Origin: Orbilia blumenaviensis
Taxonomy: Eukaryota > Ascomycota > Orbiliomycetes > Orbiliales > Orbiliaceae
Length of the DNA: 64,000 nucleotides
Reading direction: 5' to 3'
Assembly: GCA_036872755.1 (NCBI GenBank)
Contig: JAVHNS010000010.1
Location: 1,674,001 to 1,738,000 of the forward strand
The notes below the pieces were generated by a model that ran no database searches, had not been told where the DNA came from, and saw nothing but the letters and a program-made list of their open reading frames with translations. A program made the translations under genes and the position numbers. This document shows, piece after piece, positions 35,977 to 47,426 of the stretch; the first letter of the stretch is position 1, and every line of letters starts with the position of its first letter.

Positions 35977-38080
35977 GAAGACTCGACACGCTATCATAAA
36001 GCTTAGGGTGGACATAATTAAGGCACCTTCGCACGTGTATCTTAGATAAATCGAGATAGTACTTGATATTATCTCAAAATTGATACCATAGATTTTAGAT
36101 ATTTTGAAGTACTTTCAGGGTACATGCACGTGTTAAAAATCATAACCTTATGCAAATGCCACGGCTAGGAAACATGTTCTCCCCCCAATAAACTACCTAG
36201 GTACATCTTGCAGTATATGCTATGGTATATTGCCAGTCTCTCGGATTAAAAGCTAATTTCCGAAGACATTAACTACCCTCAATGTCTCTCAAGGACTCTG
36301 GCCGATCGCCGGGGAGGGAAGCTCCCCACATAGCGGTAGCATCGATTCCCCGTATCAAAGGAACAAAAATTGCTACCTTTACCTACGGCTAATTCATTTT
36401 AGCAATGAAGAACTATGTCGGAATATCCTATTGTGCGCCAAGTGCCAATACACTGGGCATTGGAAGATATTTTCCGGTACATATTACAATAGGTGGATTC
36501 ATATCCCGTATATAGCCAAAGTTTAGGTGGCGGAGACCCCCGACACCTTGATTGCAACGGTAGCTGTGCCGAACCAGATCTACCATCACGAGGAGTCTCC
36601 CTTTCTAGGAGCTTGCCATCACGACCCGTAAGTATTTTTTCAAGGTAGTATCTGCCTTGGAGCAAGGTTTTCTTCAAATCTTCCTACCTCCCAATAGAGG
36701 TTGTCGTACCGTACTAAAGTAGTATGTCAATAAAATCCCAAGATATTCCTTGAGCGGATAGCTGAGAGCCGAAACAGGAGTTATTTCTTGTAAGTCATCC
36801 AGCTAGGGTGGAGTGTGGAGTCCACTAGGGTAGCTTAGCTGCCAATATGATCTGCTTGATCTTTATGGCTCGATTTAGATTAGCCACACGGTGAAAGGTT
36901 GGTATTACAGATATGTTGCCCAATTATAGTATTCTCCGAGCCGTATCAAGACATCTAATCAAGCCTTTATCGCCCGTGTCTTGCTTATCCAAAGCCGCAG
37001 ACTAATTTGTGTCTCCAAAAGGAAGCAGGTTAACGGTTATGTAAATTAAAACTTTAAACGCCTAGAGAATCACAACATCAAGTCTACAAATACTGCTCTT
37101 GGCATAATCGTTGGACGCTTGAGAGGCAATTGACCCGTCAAGTATCCAGGATCCTATGTAATCTTGTATTGCACGTGCTTGTAGGTGCACGGATAGGAAA
37201 ATCAGACCAGTGTAATTTTAATTAATCCCAGGTTGATCAGTCGAGCCCCGAACCGTTCTTCCGGATCTAATTCTTTCTAACATTAATCTGACTTCAGTCG
37301 ATTTATTCCAGCAGCTTTTCTTTATGTCCCATATGCCATTGTGCATTAACAGCGTTGGTTATTGCATTGGGTAATTAAAATCCAATATGGCATGGGGAGT
37401 TTCGCTAAAGAATCAAATTTGAGAACTAGTCTTGCCACCCCGGTCCCAACTAGCCAAGCAAAGGGCTTCACCGGATTCAAAATGGTTAGCGAAGCAAGGT
37501 TTCTTGCATTGACAGCCCGGGATAACTTGATCTGGATCAACGAGCTTCCACGGTTTTCGAACCGAACGGTGACTTTTTTCAACTTAGTTCCTGTTTTTGA
37601 TACACTACGTGCCGTGGGTTCTTGCACCGCTACCACTAACTTCGAAAAAGGGTTGCGATAAGGACCGGGGCCAGTTATCACTTTCTGGAAGAGCGATAGC
37701 AACGGCAAGTTCAACCCTGATCTCCGTAGGGGACTTCAGGAAAACTTTCGTATCCCGAAAATACCCACAAGGATTGGTCTTAAGTTGTAAGCTAGCCTCT
37801 ACGAAGGGCCCCGACCAGAATCTATGACGAGATGCTCCGACGGGTTGGCTCCGACGATCCATCGGCATCGACCTACATCGACGATTCAAAATATGGAAAG
37901 TGTGAGGATATATGGTCGATTCCGTCTATAAAAGCTCCCTTTCTACCCGCTTTTTTTGACAATACTCTCTCATACTCACAAGCATTATCAGCAGTTTAAA
38001 GCCCTTCGCTCACTTTTCCTACAATCATATATTCATACCTCCCTCGTTAAGAGTTTAATTCACTCAAACAAACATTCAAA
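35977..38080. other. 2-kb gene-free stretch with a promoter at its right end
   Basis: No supported gene. Frames on both strands at 37346-37889 (up to 122 codons) overlap each other, and none has a motif or signal peptide. The last 160 bases carry a TATA box and a CT/CA-rich leader for the gene at 38081. Confidence 0.45.
37927..37934 (+). promoter_or_regulatory. TATA box of the small cysteine-rich protein at 38081
   Basis: A consensus TATAAAAG lies 154 bases before the ATG, followed by a CT-rich initiator region and a CAAA-rich leader ending CAAAATG. This is the strongest core promoter in the window and fits high expression. Confidence 0.7.
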
Positions 38081-38493
38081 ATGCAAATCACCGCTATTCT
38101 CACTGCTGTCATCATGGCTGCTCCAGCTGTTTTGGGTGCTGCTACCCCAAACCCACCAAGCTACGGTAACCAACCCGCTCATCCACCATTCGGACCTAGT
38201 AAGTTACCTCTTCTTGAGCAATAAACAAATATAATACTTGATTTAAGAACTTCTTGACTAACGATTCCCTTGCCACAGAGCGTGTCCTCCAAGAGTGGTT
38301 CGGAACCGCCCCCTTGTGCAATGGCAAGTGCCCAGCTGGCTGGGACACCGTCTTGTACGCCGACCGTGCTGGTGCTTGCCAGTCTAGCACTTCTTACAAG
38401 ATCATTGAGTCTTGCCGCAACCTTTCCTCCCACAAGTGTGCCACCGGCCGCAAGGTTCTCTGCGAGTACAAGCTCTCCGGCTTCCAGCACTAA
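38081..38493 (+). CDS. small secreted cysteine-rich protein, likely highly expressed
   Basis: Two exons (38081-38198, 38279-38493) give 110 residues. A signal peptide (MQITAILTAVIMAAPAVLG) is followed by a Pro-rich stretch and a compact domain with six cysteines (LCNGKCPAGW, GACQSS, ESCRN, HKCATG, VLCEY). Six cysteines suggest three disulfides. Codons are strongly biased to C-ending forms (AAG, GCC, TAC, GTC, CTC), unlike the other small secreted genes here. Together with the consensus TATA box this suggests strong expression. The fold is not one I can name. Candidate effector, antimicrobial or surface protein are all possible. Confidence 0.78.
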
Positions 38494-39586
38494 ATGTAGA
38501 GCCTTTCGGTTTGCCGTGATTAGTTAATCGATCCTCCCGTTGAACCTACTCCCGACTTTGAGAACTATGCCTGCAGTAAATATTTCCTCAAAGCCTAGGT
38601 AGTAGAAGCGGCACTCGACCGTTCATAATTACCTTTTCTATTCTTTCGATCTTGTATATAACATATATTCTTTTGTGTCGCGAGCTGATTTGTATATATC
38701 AAAAGTTATTAACATAATAACAAACATACTATTTTTGCTCTTATAAACATTTTCTGCCTTGAATTCAGCTACTACTTTTCTAGTATAGCCTTATCCCAGG
38801 CATCCACGAATTACGGGTTAACGAACTGAGGCTCGAGCAACGAGACCAGGCTCGACGATATATGCTTGGATTCTGTGTTGTATACTACGAAATGCAACAG
38901 CTTGTGCCAAGACTAGGCGTTATCCAACACAACCATCTTCACATCAGTCGCGTCTCTCCTACCAAGACCTAGCTGCACTCCGCAGTCCAGACCCACCACC
39001 GATGACTATCGTATATCATAGTGAACATCACCGCCATCGACAGCATTGGTTGCCATATCGTTACCTCACCAGGTTGGTTGGCTAAAATTTCGAGCAAATC
39101 AGGGATCAACCAGGACTTACTTCAAATAACAATGCACAACAATTGAACGAGAGCGATGGGAGCCCTGGTGAGCCGGCTTCAGACGGTGTATTGCAGGATT
39201 GCACAATTTAATGGAGTCTAGAAACCCAGCTGCTATCCTCAAAAGTACAACCGTAGACTCGGAAAGGGGGCCAAAGTAAGCCAAGCCACTGTAAGTTTAC
39301 TATATGATTCTTAAAAAGACGGAAAGGTTTTAAGGACACAAATTGATCTATTTATATGTACAGGTTGAAACAAAGTGTGATATACAAAAGGCTCTTTCGA
39401 TGGCAAAATTTTGACCAAAAAGTGAGCATTAAGCTAAGTATGAACAATGAAAGGGAAAGGGCTATTCACAAATGGATCCCTCTTCCAGCCAGTCTAAGGA
39501 TATCTAGGGATAGATGGTACCCCAGAACACTGGAAGCAATCACCATGCTCTCCATTCTCATGCTCCCGAATATTCTAATTAAGAAT
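38494..39586. other. convergent intergenic region
   Basis: This 1.1-kb region lies between the stop codons of the cysteine-rich protein and Cel6A genes. It is AT-rich next to the 3' end of the former. Nothing else is supported. Confidence 0.5.
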
Positions 39587-41110
39587 TTACGGGAAGGATG
39601 GGCTGGCGTTGACGAGCAACTGCTCGAAGTAGGCCTGGAACCAGGTACCGGCTTCAGGGGCGGCTATTTTGAAGAAGATATATCAGTCAAAAGCTTGAAT
39701 TGATGGTCAGGGTGGGTTATAAAACTTACGCTTAAGAGAGGCGGCGGAACCGCAGTGGGAGTCGTATCGGACAGCGGAGGTATCAGAGGTACCGTCGCAC
39801 TCACCACCTGGCTTGATCCAGACGAAAGCGTCAAGGAGGGGATCAGTGGATGGGGTGTCTGGTCGGATACCGAAACCGGTTCCGATAGCGTTACACCAAT
39901 CACCCCACTGTTGCTGGCCAGTTGGCTGCTTTCCGGAACGACCCTGGTCGACGACGAAGTGAGCATCCCAGCCGTTGGACTTGAGGAGAGGGTGGAGAGC
40001 GTTGATGTATCGCTTCTCGTCGCAGAAGGTAGCACCCTGGGTGTAGGATGGGCAGGTGGAGATGGACCAGGCGTTATAGTTAGCAACGTTGGTGGCAAGA
40101 CCACGGAAAGAGGCTGGGGAACCAGCGCTCTTGTAGAGACCAGCGTAGTATGGGCCAGACTTCTGGAGATTGTCTGGCCATCCGAGCCAACCAGCGTGAC
40201 CAGCATCGAGGTACATGGCAATGTTTGGCAAGTTCAACTTCTGAACAGCGTAGCTGATACACTCTTCATAGGCAGACTTGGCACCGGCGCACTTCTGGAC
40301 GTTCATGTTGGTGATCATGTTGGCGACACTGTCGGGTTCAATGATCAAGGCAAGTGGGATATCTGGGTATCTCTTGAAGATGGCAACCATTGGGTCGATG
40401 TACTGAGTCTTGTAGATGTTGACACCATCCCTGGCAATAGCAAGCTCACCGTTGGAAGCAAGAGCAGCGCAATCACGGTCTGGGAGATCGTAGACGACGA
40501 AGATACCGATGGTGTCCTCACCAGTGGCACGCTTAGCACGGATGTCATCGAGATGGCCCTCAAGCTGAGAGAGCTTGTCAATGGTATCGAACCAGACGAA
40601 GGTTGGGACGGTGGCGACAGCCTTGGCAGCGGCAGTCAAAGAAGCCTTGCCGGCAGCGACCAAAGATGGAACGGCAAGGTTGTAGATCTCAGAGGAGTAG
40701 TAAGCATTGTAATGCTGCTTACGTCCAGCGAAGGGGTTACCGCTGATAGTGACTGGGCTACCAGGGCCACCGCCACCGCCAGTGGTGGTGCGAGTGGTGG
40801 TAGCTGGGGTGGTGGTTCGTGGGGTGGTGGTGGCTGGGGTGGTGGTGCGGGAGGTGGTTCCCGGGGTGGTGGTGCGGGTGGTGGTTACCGCAGTGGTGGT
40901 GCGGGGAGTGGTAGCAGCAGTGGTGGTGGTCGGTTGGCCAGCGGCGGACAAGCACTGAGCGTAGTATGGGTTCAAGGTGGAGCAAGCAGCGCCAGCGACA
41001 CAGTTGGTCGCACCGTTCCAGCCAATACCACCGCACTGTCCCCAGAGGGTTTGTTGAGCGGATGCACCGCAGATGAGCGCAAGAGCGCTAAGAGCAAATG
41101 AGTACTTCAT
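39587..41110 (-). CDS. cel6A: cellobiohydrolase Cel6A, GH6 with N-terminal CBM1
   Basis: Two exons (41110-39730, 39663-39587) give 485 residues. Order: signal peptide (MKYSFALSALALICGASA), a CBM1 cellulose-binding module (QCGGIGWNGATNCVAGAAC to YAQCLSA), a Thr/Arg/Pro linker and a GH6 catalytic domain. The domain shows the active-site segments VVYDLPDRDC, IIEPDSVANM and YLDAGHAGWLGWP, plus DQGRSGKQPTGQQQWGDWC and KPGGECDGTSD. The last 25 residues come from a short second exon (PAPEAGTWFQAYFEQLL onward), typical of family GH6. It releases cellobiose from the non-reducing end of cellulose outside the cell. The Thr-rich linker makes the opposite strand open over the same span; that is a shadow. 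A TATA candidate lies 117 bases upstream. Confidence 0.97.
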
Positions 41111-41226
41111 TGTGAATACGGCCAGGCGTAGATGTCGATGTTTGTTCCGAATCAAGGAATGTTATATTGTTGTGAAGTCCAGGCTTGGGAGAGAAAAAAT
41201 CAGGACGAAGTGGGAGGAAATCGACG

Positions 41227-41234
41227 CTTATATA
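41227..41234 (-). promoter_or_regulatory. TATA box candidate of Cel6A
   Basis: The minus strand reads TATATAAG about 117-124 bases before the Cel6A ATG. It sits only about 20 bases beyond the stop codon of the cryptic zinc-finger candidate. Confidence 0.5.
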
Positions 41235-41254
41235 TCGAAGAAATCGAGAGGAGT

Positions 41255-41899
41255 CTAGTATCTACTCCCTCTCCTCTTCTTCTCCTTCAGTACCAATTGC
41301 ACTAATTGGGGGGCGACAAGGCTGTCGAGCCTAGTGTTTGGTGCACTCCACATGGTCTCTTGCGGGAACGCGTTCACTGAGATCCGTCGGTGAGTCGGAT
41401 ATTGAGCGTGGAGAAGCCAAAGCCTAGTCCGCCGCGCCATGTTAGGCCTTGATCGGATGAACGACTGCACAATTACCTTTTGGAATGCTTCGGAACATTG
41501 CGAGGGTAAGGATCCATGACAATGGGTGCAGATTCACACGAAAAAGAAAATTCAGCTCTACGCTATCCGGGGTAGCCTTTGGATTGCCCCCATAACTACC
41601 ACAAAGAGCTGCGCATGAAACACAGATATTGAGTTGACGTTGGCGATATTGATCAGGTGCCCTGTGCGCGGGCCGGTTTTCCATACACCAAGAACAACGG
41701 TGTGGGTTTGCATCATTGGGGGATCGAGAGTCTGTAACAGACCCCGGATATTCTCCAGACAAGCCACCCTTGCCGCAGACAGGCGTCACCAAAAGCCAAG
41801 TTCAACCCCAAGACGTTGGGTACCTGGCGAGCTTATAGCTCTACAACCCTCCTCAAGTACTGCTTGTGTTCTGTAGAGAGAATGGCGTTTGTCACACAT
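41255..41899 (-). CDS. cryptic three-exon gene candidate with CX2CX20CX2C zinc-finger motif
   Basis: Reading the minus strand with splice sites gives exons 41899-41824, 41731-41562 and 41464-41255, with introns of 92 and 97 bases (GT..CAG both) and all phases agreeing, for 151 residues. The middle exon encodes HRCSWCMENRP then QLNICVSCAALCGSYGG, a C-X2-C-X20-C-X2-C arrangement reminiscent of GATA-type fingers. The last exon ends with a basic KEKKRRGSRY. No start codon precedes the finger in its own exon, so the gene is not visible as a single frame. It would be tandem to Cel6A, ending 144 bases before that gene's ATG. It is my reconstruction, not a recognised homolog. A competing plus-strand frame (41882-42121) overlaps exon 1. 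Confidence 0.35.
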
Positions 41900-44800
41900 A
41901 TTTTCAGACGAATCCTCAAGTCCCTATGCCCAGAATCAGCCCAAGACCTTGTGACCCCAGAACCGACCAAGCTAGAAGCCTTCGTAGAAGCAATTCAGCC
42001 GGAAAAACTTCCCTCGAAGGACCCACCACCCCAGCCTTCCAGAAATGATCATCAGGGTTTGCATGTCGAATCCCCGATCAGACCGCTCCGACTAACCGCC
42101 TACAAGTCGAAAACGACTTAGTCGTACCTGCAGCACCAAAGGTGACGTTCAATGCCCACCACAAAACGACCTTGCCACAACCCAACACAATTTTCGACCA
42201 TTGATGGTTTTGGCGGGACGCCATTCCTAGACTCCGGCATGACAGTGAACTGATCCCATTTCGTTTTTAGCTGGCCCTTGTTTCTTATCCAACATTGACA
42301 AGCCCTAAAATCTTCTCGAATGGTTTATATCAAGGATCGCTTCGGAAGACGCCTAGAGAACCCACTGTCCGGGACAAGATCTGGGCAGCCATTTAACCCC
42401 ATGGCCTAAATACGGTCACGATTTCCTAGCTTGCTGCATTTTTAGATCTCAGTCATGAATAGAGAAAACTACTCCACAGCGCCTTTCACTTTTTACAGTC
42501 GTATTTGCCGGAATGGCTCTGAAAATGCTCCGAACAGTTATTAACCGTGCTTGCTAATCGACGGAAACGAATGCATGTGCCCCACTTATGACGTGAAGTT
42601 GAGACCATGGAAGACTAGAATCGAAGTTTGAATTTATCGATATTCATATCGAGAGGCCTCTACGGATAGAAGAATTTTTCTTTCCACCCCTAGAGCGAGA
42701 ACATCTGATTGTCTGGAGAGAACCTTCGCTTGCCGTCTCAAATTTATTACCGCCACATTTGACTTTTTGCCATAGACAGGTAATGCAAAATTTGCATTCA
42801 CATATCATATCTGAGCTGTTTCAGAATCCTCAACTAGATCTTCAGTTATTATTTTCTTCCGGCTATCGATATGTGCGACTAGTACTAATATCCAAGATAC
42901 CCAGCTTTTCTCTCGTTAGTCTCGTCCCTTCTTCCTTCTTCGTTGTTTCTTCGATCCACGTCTGCCAAGGCACGATTGCATTGCCGGATAAACTTATGTT
43001 CCGGGTAGATTAACCATCATAAGAATACAGGCTTCACCAGCCTGGGATCACGGACCACCTCTAATCAATGTCGTCTTCAATAAGCACTCATACTAGTTAG
43101 TGCTGCACGTTGTAAATGAAACTATGGTCCGATTAATTAAAGGCTTGTCGTTATTCTACCTGCTGGTTTTTCAGCTGATGCTCTTCTTACAAATTGAGGA
43201 CTCTTGAAGCCAGGCTAAAAGCAACCTCCATTTTCCCATAGTTTAGACTCCACGAACGAGCAGTTTGCTCTTTTAAAGGTCAAATCTAAACCGGCTATAT
43301 CGGAGTTCAGCGGCGGGGAGGGCTACGCATTATACAGTCTGCAGCACTAGTACCAAAGCACTGAGTTTCTGCTGCCGTGTTCCGATGAAATGATCACATG
43401 GTGGTCATAGCCTCTGCCAAAGACGGCCTTATACTCGCTTGGGTTTCTTAGATCTAAATCTAGACCCCCCAATTTGGTCAATTGAGGTAGCGGCTGAATC
43501 GGAGTTTTATAATTTTACCAGCCTCACAAATGTGCAGGCTTGGGACTTTGATTCTACCTTGGATCACCCAATTGTAATCCCTCAACAAATGGGGCATCTT
43601 CATGCACATACGCGCCTTTTCCCTGGTTACCTATGTACAACTCTACGAAACCAGGCTCCCCGAACCGGGTTTTGGAAAGCCTGTCTCCAATATTTAAAAC
43701 ACCACTAGTGTATTTTGGCCCGACTGCTCCGGCTTGTCCATATTGGTAATCTCCAAGATTTCTTAATGAGACTTAACCTTGGGCTTGTGGGAGCTTGGAG
43801 CTACCTATCCTGTGATTTCAACTTTGTTCGTGATCACATCTTCGAATTGTGTATCCTTCTTTCAATTTTCAAGGTCTCTCTGGTGCCCACTTCAATTTTA
43901 CGGGAATCAATCCTTCTTTTCACTGAATATCGACTTTTCAATATCTTAGTTTTATTCGGGGGTGTTGATATCGGGCTAGGTTGATGGAAGAGCCCTAATT
44001 CCCCTAGATGTCTTCAATGGATTCTCCGCCAGTTAAGTTGGCCGCCTATCCATAGGGGGCGAAAACTCCCCTCTCCGACAATACCAACACGCATACAGCT
44101 ATATTCTACTTACACAAGCTATCTGGAGTCTTAGAATCAACATGCTCGTACACGCAGATTTCAAGCTGTATACCCCTCTCGAGATCTCATCGCTCTCTCT
44201 CAGTAACTCACGCTGAAAGTCAACAATCTTTCGAACACATAGCCCAAAGCTCACATTGTAAGATGCAACTTACGAAATTTCAAACAGTCAGAACAAAATG
44301 TCTCGGAGGTCGATTATGCGTATAGACATACAAACATCTGTAGGTTTTACATCGATACGTATCGATATATATATACTCCATCGACCCAATATATACCAGC
44401 AACTCAACATTGTATCCTAATACAAATATATATGCCCTTAGCGCCTAACGTCGTGTAATCCGAATCTGCGTCCAACTTCATGACTCAGTATTCCTCCAGA
44501 TCGCCAAAGTTTTTATTCAACGGCTATATACTCAAAACTTATAACCTGCCATCAAATTATAATGTTAGTAGCCATGGAAAATTAGGGTTATGAAGCTTTT
44601 ATTCTCAAAAGAAATGTTAGGAGGGCGTCAAGATTACATGCAACGTCGAGGTCTAGCTCTCCAAAGATTCGATTCCATATCAAATTTGAAAAAGTCAAGT
44701 AATACAGTAGCTAGCTCAAAAATCAGAATCATCAGAGGGACACTCTAACAGCGGCATTGAAAGTGCACATTGAGTAGACGGAATGAATATTTAAACCATG

Positions 44801-46689
44801 TTAGAATATAATGCTATAGCGCTACCAGCACGTGACATGGTGTCAAACCACGAGTAGCGCAGGTGCGCGTATATGAAAACGACGGACGGCCATGACTCTA
44901 GTAGGCTATATATAGTCAAGCCGCTATCTATAGATCTGCGAAACGTAAATCCAAGAGAGTTTTAAATTTTTGTATGACCAAGATTTACCACTGCGTAGTA
45001 TTTACGAGACTCGAGACTACATAGTACTAATTTGAAGAACTTAGGCACCGCGCACCAGAACTTGAATATATGTTTATATTCATAAGTTATACTCTAGATA
45101 TGTATACATGTAAAAATCGGATGATTCCAACAGCCACGCCTGAGACGTTCCGAATATATATCGGTATCCTATTCTTTTATATTGACTGCCAGAATACACA
45201 TAAAATTCTACGTAAAAATCAAGGCCTTAAGGCTGAATCCAGATGAGTCTAAAATTTAACGCAGAATGTACACACAACTAGCTGTGCATACACACACACA
45301 CCTATATATATATAGATTTGTTGATTTTAACGCTATTTCTCGATATTAGCGTTTAATATTTTATAATTAGCCGTAGATATAAAAATCTTTTACGAATTAC
45401 CTGAGCCATGTTGATAGTTTAAATTCCCTGACTTCATACTGTTAACACCTTACAAAGTATGCATATATGTAGAACTTTTTATATATAAAATGGTATATAT
45501 CTTTAGGTATAGGAGTAATTATAGGATATATAGGGCATGATTTTCCTATCAGCCCTTTACTTATCATCTGTCTTTTTAATTATAGGTACCGCCGCTATGC
45601 TGTTGGCAGGAAAACTCGTATGCAACTATCAAGACGCTACCGCTGCCAATAGACTGAAATATGCTATCACTGCAAGTTAAAATTAATATGAAAACTGGTG
45701 AGTCAGCATGGCTCTACTGTTAGGAGAACTAATATCGCTTCTTAGTACTGAGGATCAAGTAGTAGGCCAATTGTTACAATATCAGCTGGGCCTTCTGAAG
45801 GAAATTAATTGGTCCTGATCTGCAAGAATATATTTTGGTCGAGTTTGTATTTGAATGATTGGAGGTACAAGAGGAAGCCGATATATATCCAACAGCAACA
45901 TATCGAAACGCTGCTCCCGTAAGACTATTTTGAATACATATAATCGCCACTTCAGCAAAATTATTTTGGAAATACTTTTCTCGACGGAGATGTTCCTCAA
46001 GGAGAAGACTAGTTTAAAGATTTCGAAGCGGATGAATATTCAATGCTCAACGTAAAGGATGCCTTGGGTTTGTAGGACATATGGGCCCTGCCAACCCAGC
46101 CACCTTTAGAGGAAGACGAGATATTTACGTGACAACAGGAAGAGGGCCTTATATTATGCATCCAAATTTCAGAGGTTGGGAAATATTAATGTATACCTGG
46201 TTGGATATAACTGTTGTCAGCCTTGTAGCAGACTGGTCGACTTAGCAGCCTCCGACCGCGGGCATAGCGTGCCCGTTGGATTTTCTGGGCATCTGTGTTG
46301 TCAGTACTGCAGTACAAACAAATGTCAGCTACAGAACCCACTCTAAAGAAAGGAGATCTCCTCAAGAAAGCCGTCTATATAGTCACTACTAAAGTGTAAT
46401 GTTATGAATGAATGACTGGTCCTGAAGTAAATTTTTTATAAGGCTTCTCTTCGTGCTATCAAGATTTCTATGTATATATGCAAGAATGACCATTCTCATA
46501 CGTGATTGATGATCGTCATGCGACTACAAAAGTGAAATCTATATATATACGTACATGTAGATATACGAAGTGACGTCAAGCACTGTTGCATAATTTACGG
46601 ATCTAACAATATACCTAGCGAATAGACCACGTAAAAGAAATAAAGAAAGAAAAGTCAAAATATTATCTATCCAATGGCCTCTCTTATAA
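41900..46689. other. AT-rich gene-poor block
   Basis: Nearly 5 kb without a convincing gene. From about 44280 onward the sequence is dominated by TA-rich words (runs of ATATAT and a CA/TA microsatellite at 45290-45314). Two plus-strand frames in the same phase (43439-43708 and 43715-43984) are separated by one TAG; they have no ATG-led, recognisable product. The block may contain old inactivated repeats, but I cannot name an element. Confidence 0.45.
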
Positions 46690-47426
46690 TTATTCTGTCT
46701 GGCGGCGTTCCGTGGACGGTAGGTAGTTTTCTACCACCTTGCGCTTCAGCCCAATGTAGCTGATAAAATAGGTAAAGCACTCCTTCGAATGATTTCCGAC
46801 CTGGATTTCATCATTTGTGTCGATATACTTCGCACTGTCGTCCTCTGTTTCTCCAGTGGTTTCAGATACAGTGGATATATGGTTGCCGGGTCTGAGTACC
46901 CTTACGCCATAAAAATCCAGGAGTTCGGCCAGCCGCTTTGCTGTATTAATGATGAATTATATGTTAGAATACATAGTTTGGATATATAGCCTGCCATAGC
47001 TAGCCCCACACCCGAGAAACAAGAGTTTGCGGCAATTAAGAATGGGTAACTTGCCATCCCATCGCAAGCTTATAGCTTCTATCAAGGTATGCGGGAAGCC
47101 ATTTGGACGACGATAGCGTAAACTCTGGGGTTCGTCGGATTCGACTATGTGCAAGGGTTGAAGCTGATCTTGTGGATCGCGGGCCTGTGAGTTAAACTGG
47201 CGGGCGGTATTATTTAAAATTCCCAGGCCGTTGAGATGAACGCTATGTAACATCCAGATATTTTGTTATTTTCGGTCGGCAATCCAAAAGCGCCAGCGCA
47301 CCGGCTACGGAACTATATTGTTATCCGGTTTCGACAATACCTTTTGGCTATAGCGGCTAGTTTGAATTCCATCTGTTGAACCCTCGCTTCCAATTCGGGA
47401 ACCGTTGACGTCGTTTCTTCCGCCAT
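46690..47426 (-). CDS. cryptic three-exon hypothetical protein with N-terminal coiled coil
   Basis: Minus-strand exons 47426-47341, 47242-47010 and 46940-46690 join to 570 bases, giving 189 residues. Exon 1 starts MAEETTSTVPELEARVQQME, a short coiled-coil-like helix. Exon 2 contains LQPLHIVESDEPQSLRYRRP and NGFPHTLIEAISLRWDGKLP. Exon 3 is open for 83 codons and begins KRLAELLDFYGVRVLRPG, then an acidic stretch, then FTYFISYIGLKRKVVENYLP. Exon 3 has no ATG, so it is easily missed. Intron 2 has a TCTAAC branch site and ACAG acceptor, but its donor GTGGGG is poor. The more usual adjacent donor GTGTGG would break the frame. I do not recognise the family. It sits at the edge of the AT-rich block and may be partly degenerate. 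Confidence 0.45.

Noticed and set aside
39755..41101. 448-codon plus-strand frame opposite Cel6A
   Set aside because: It is antisense to a clear GH6 gene and has the composition forced by that gene's codon bias.
41882..42420. Plus-strand frame of 79 codons continuing past stops to a segment with Leu-Asp-Ser-Gly, like a retroelement protease
   Set aside because: The match to a DSG motif is too short, several stops intervene, and the first part overlaps the better-structured minus-strand zinc-finger model.
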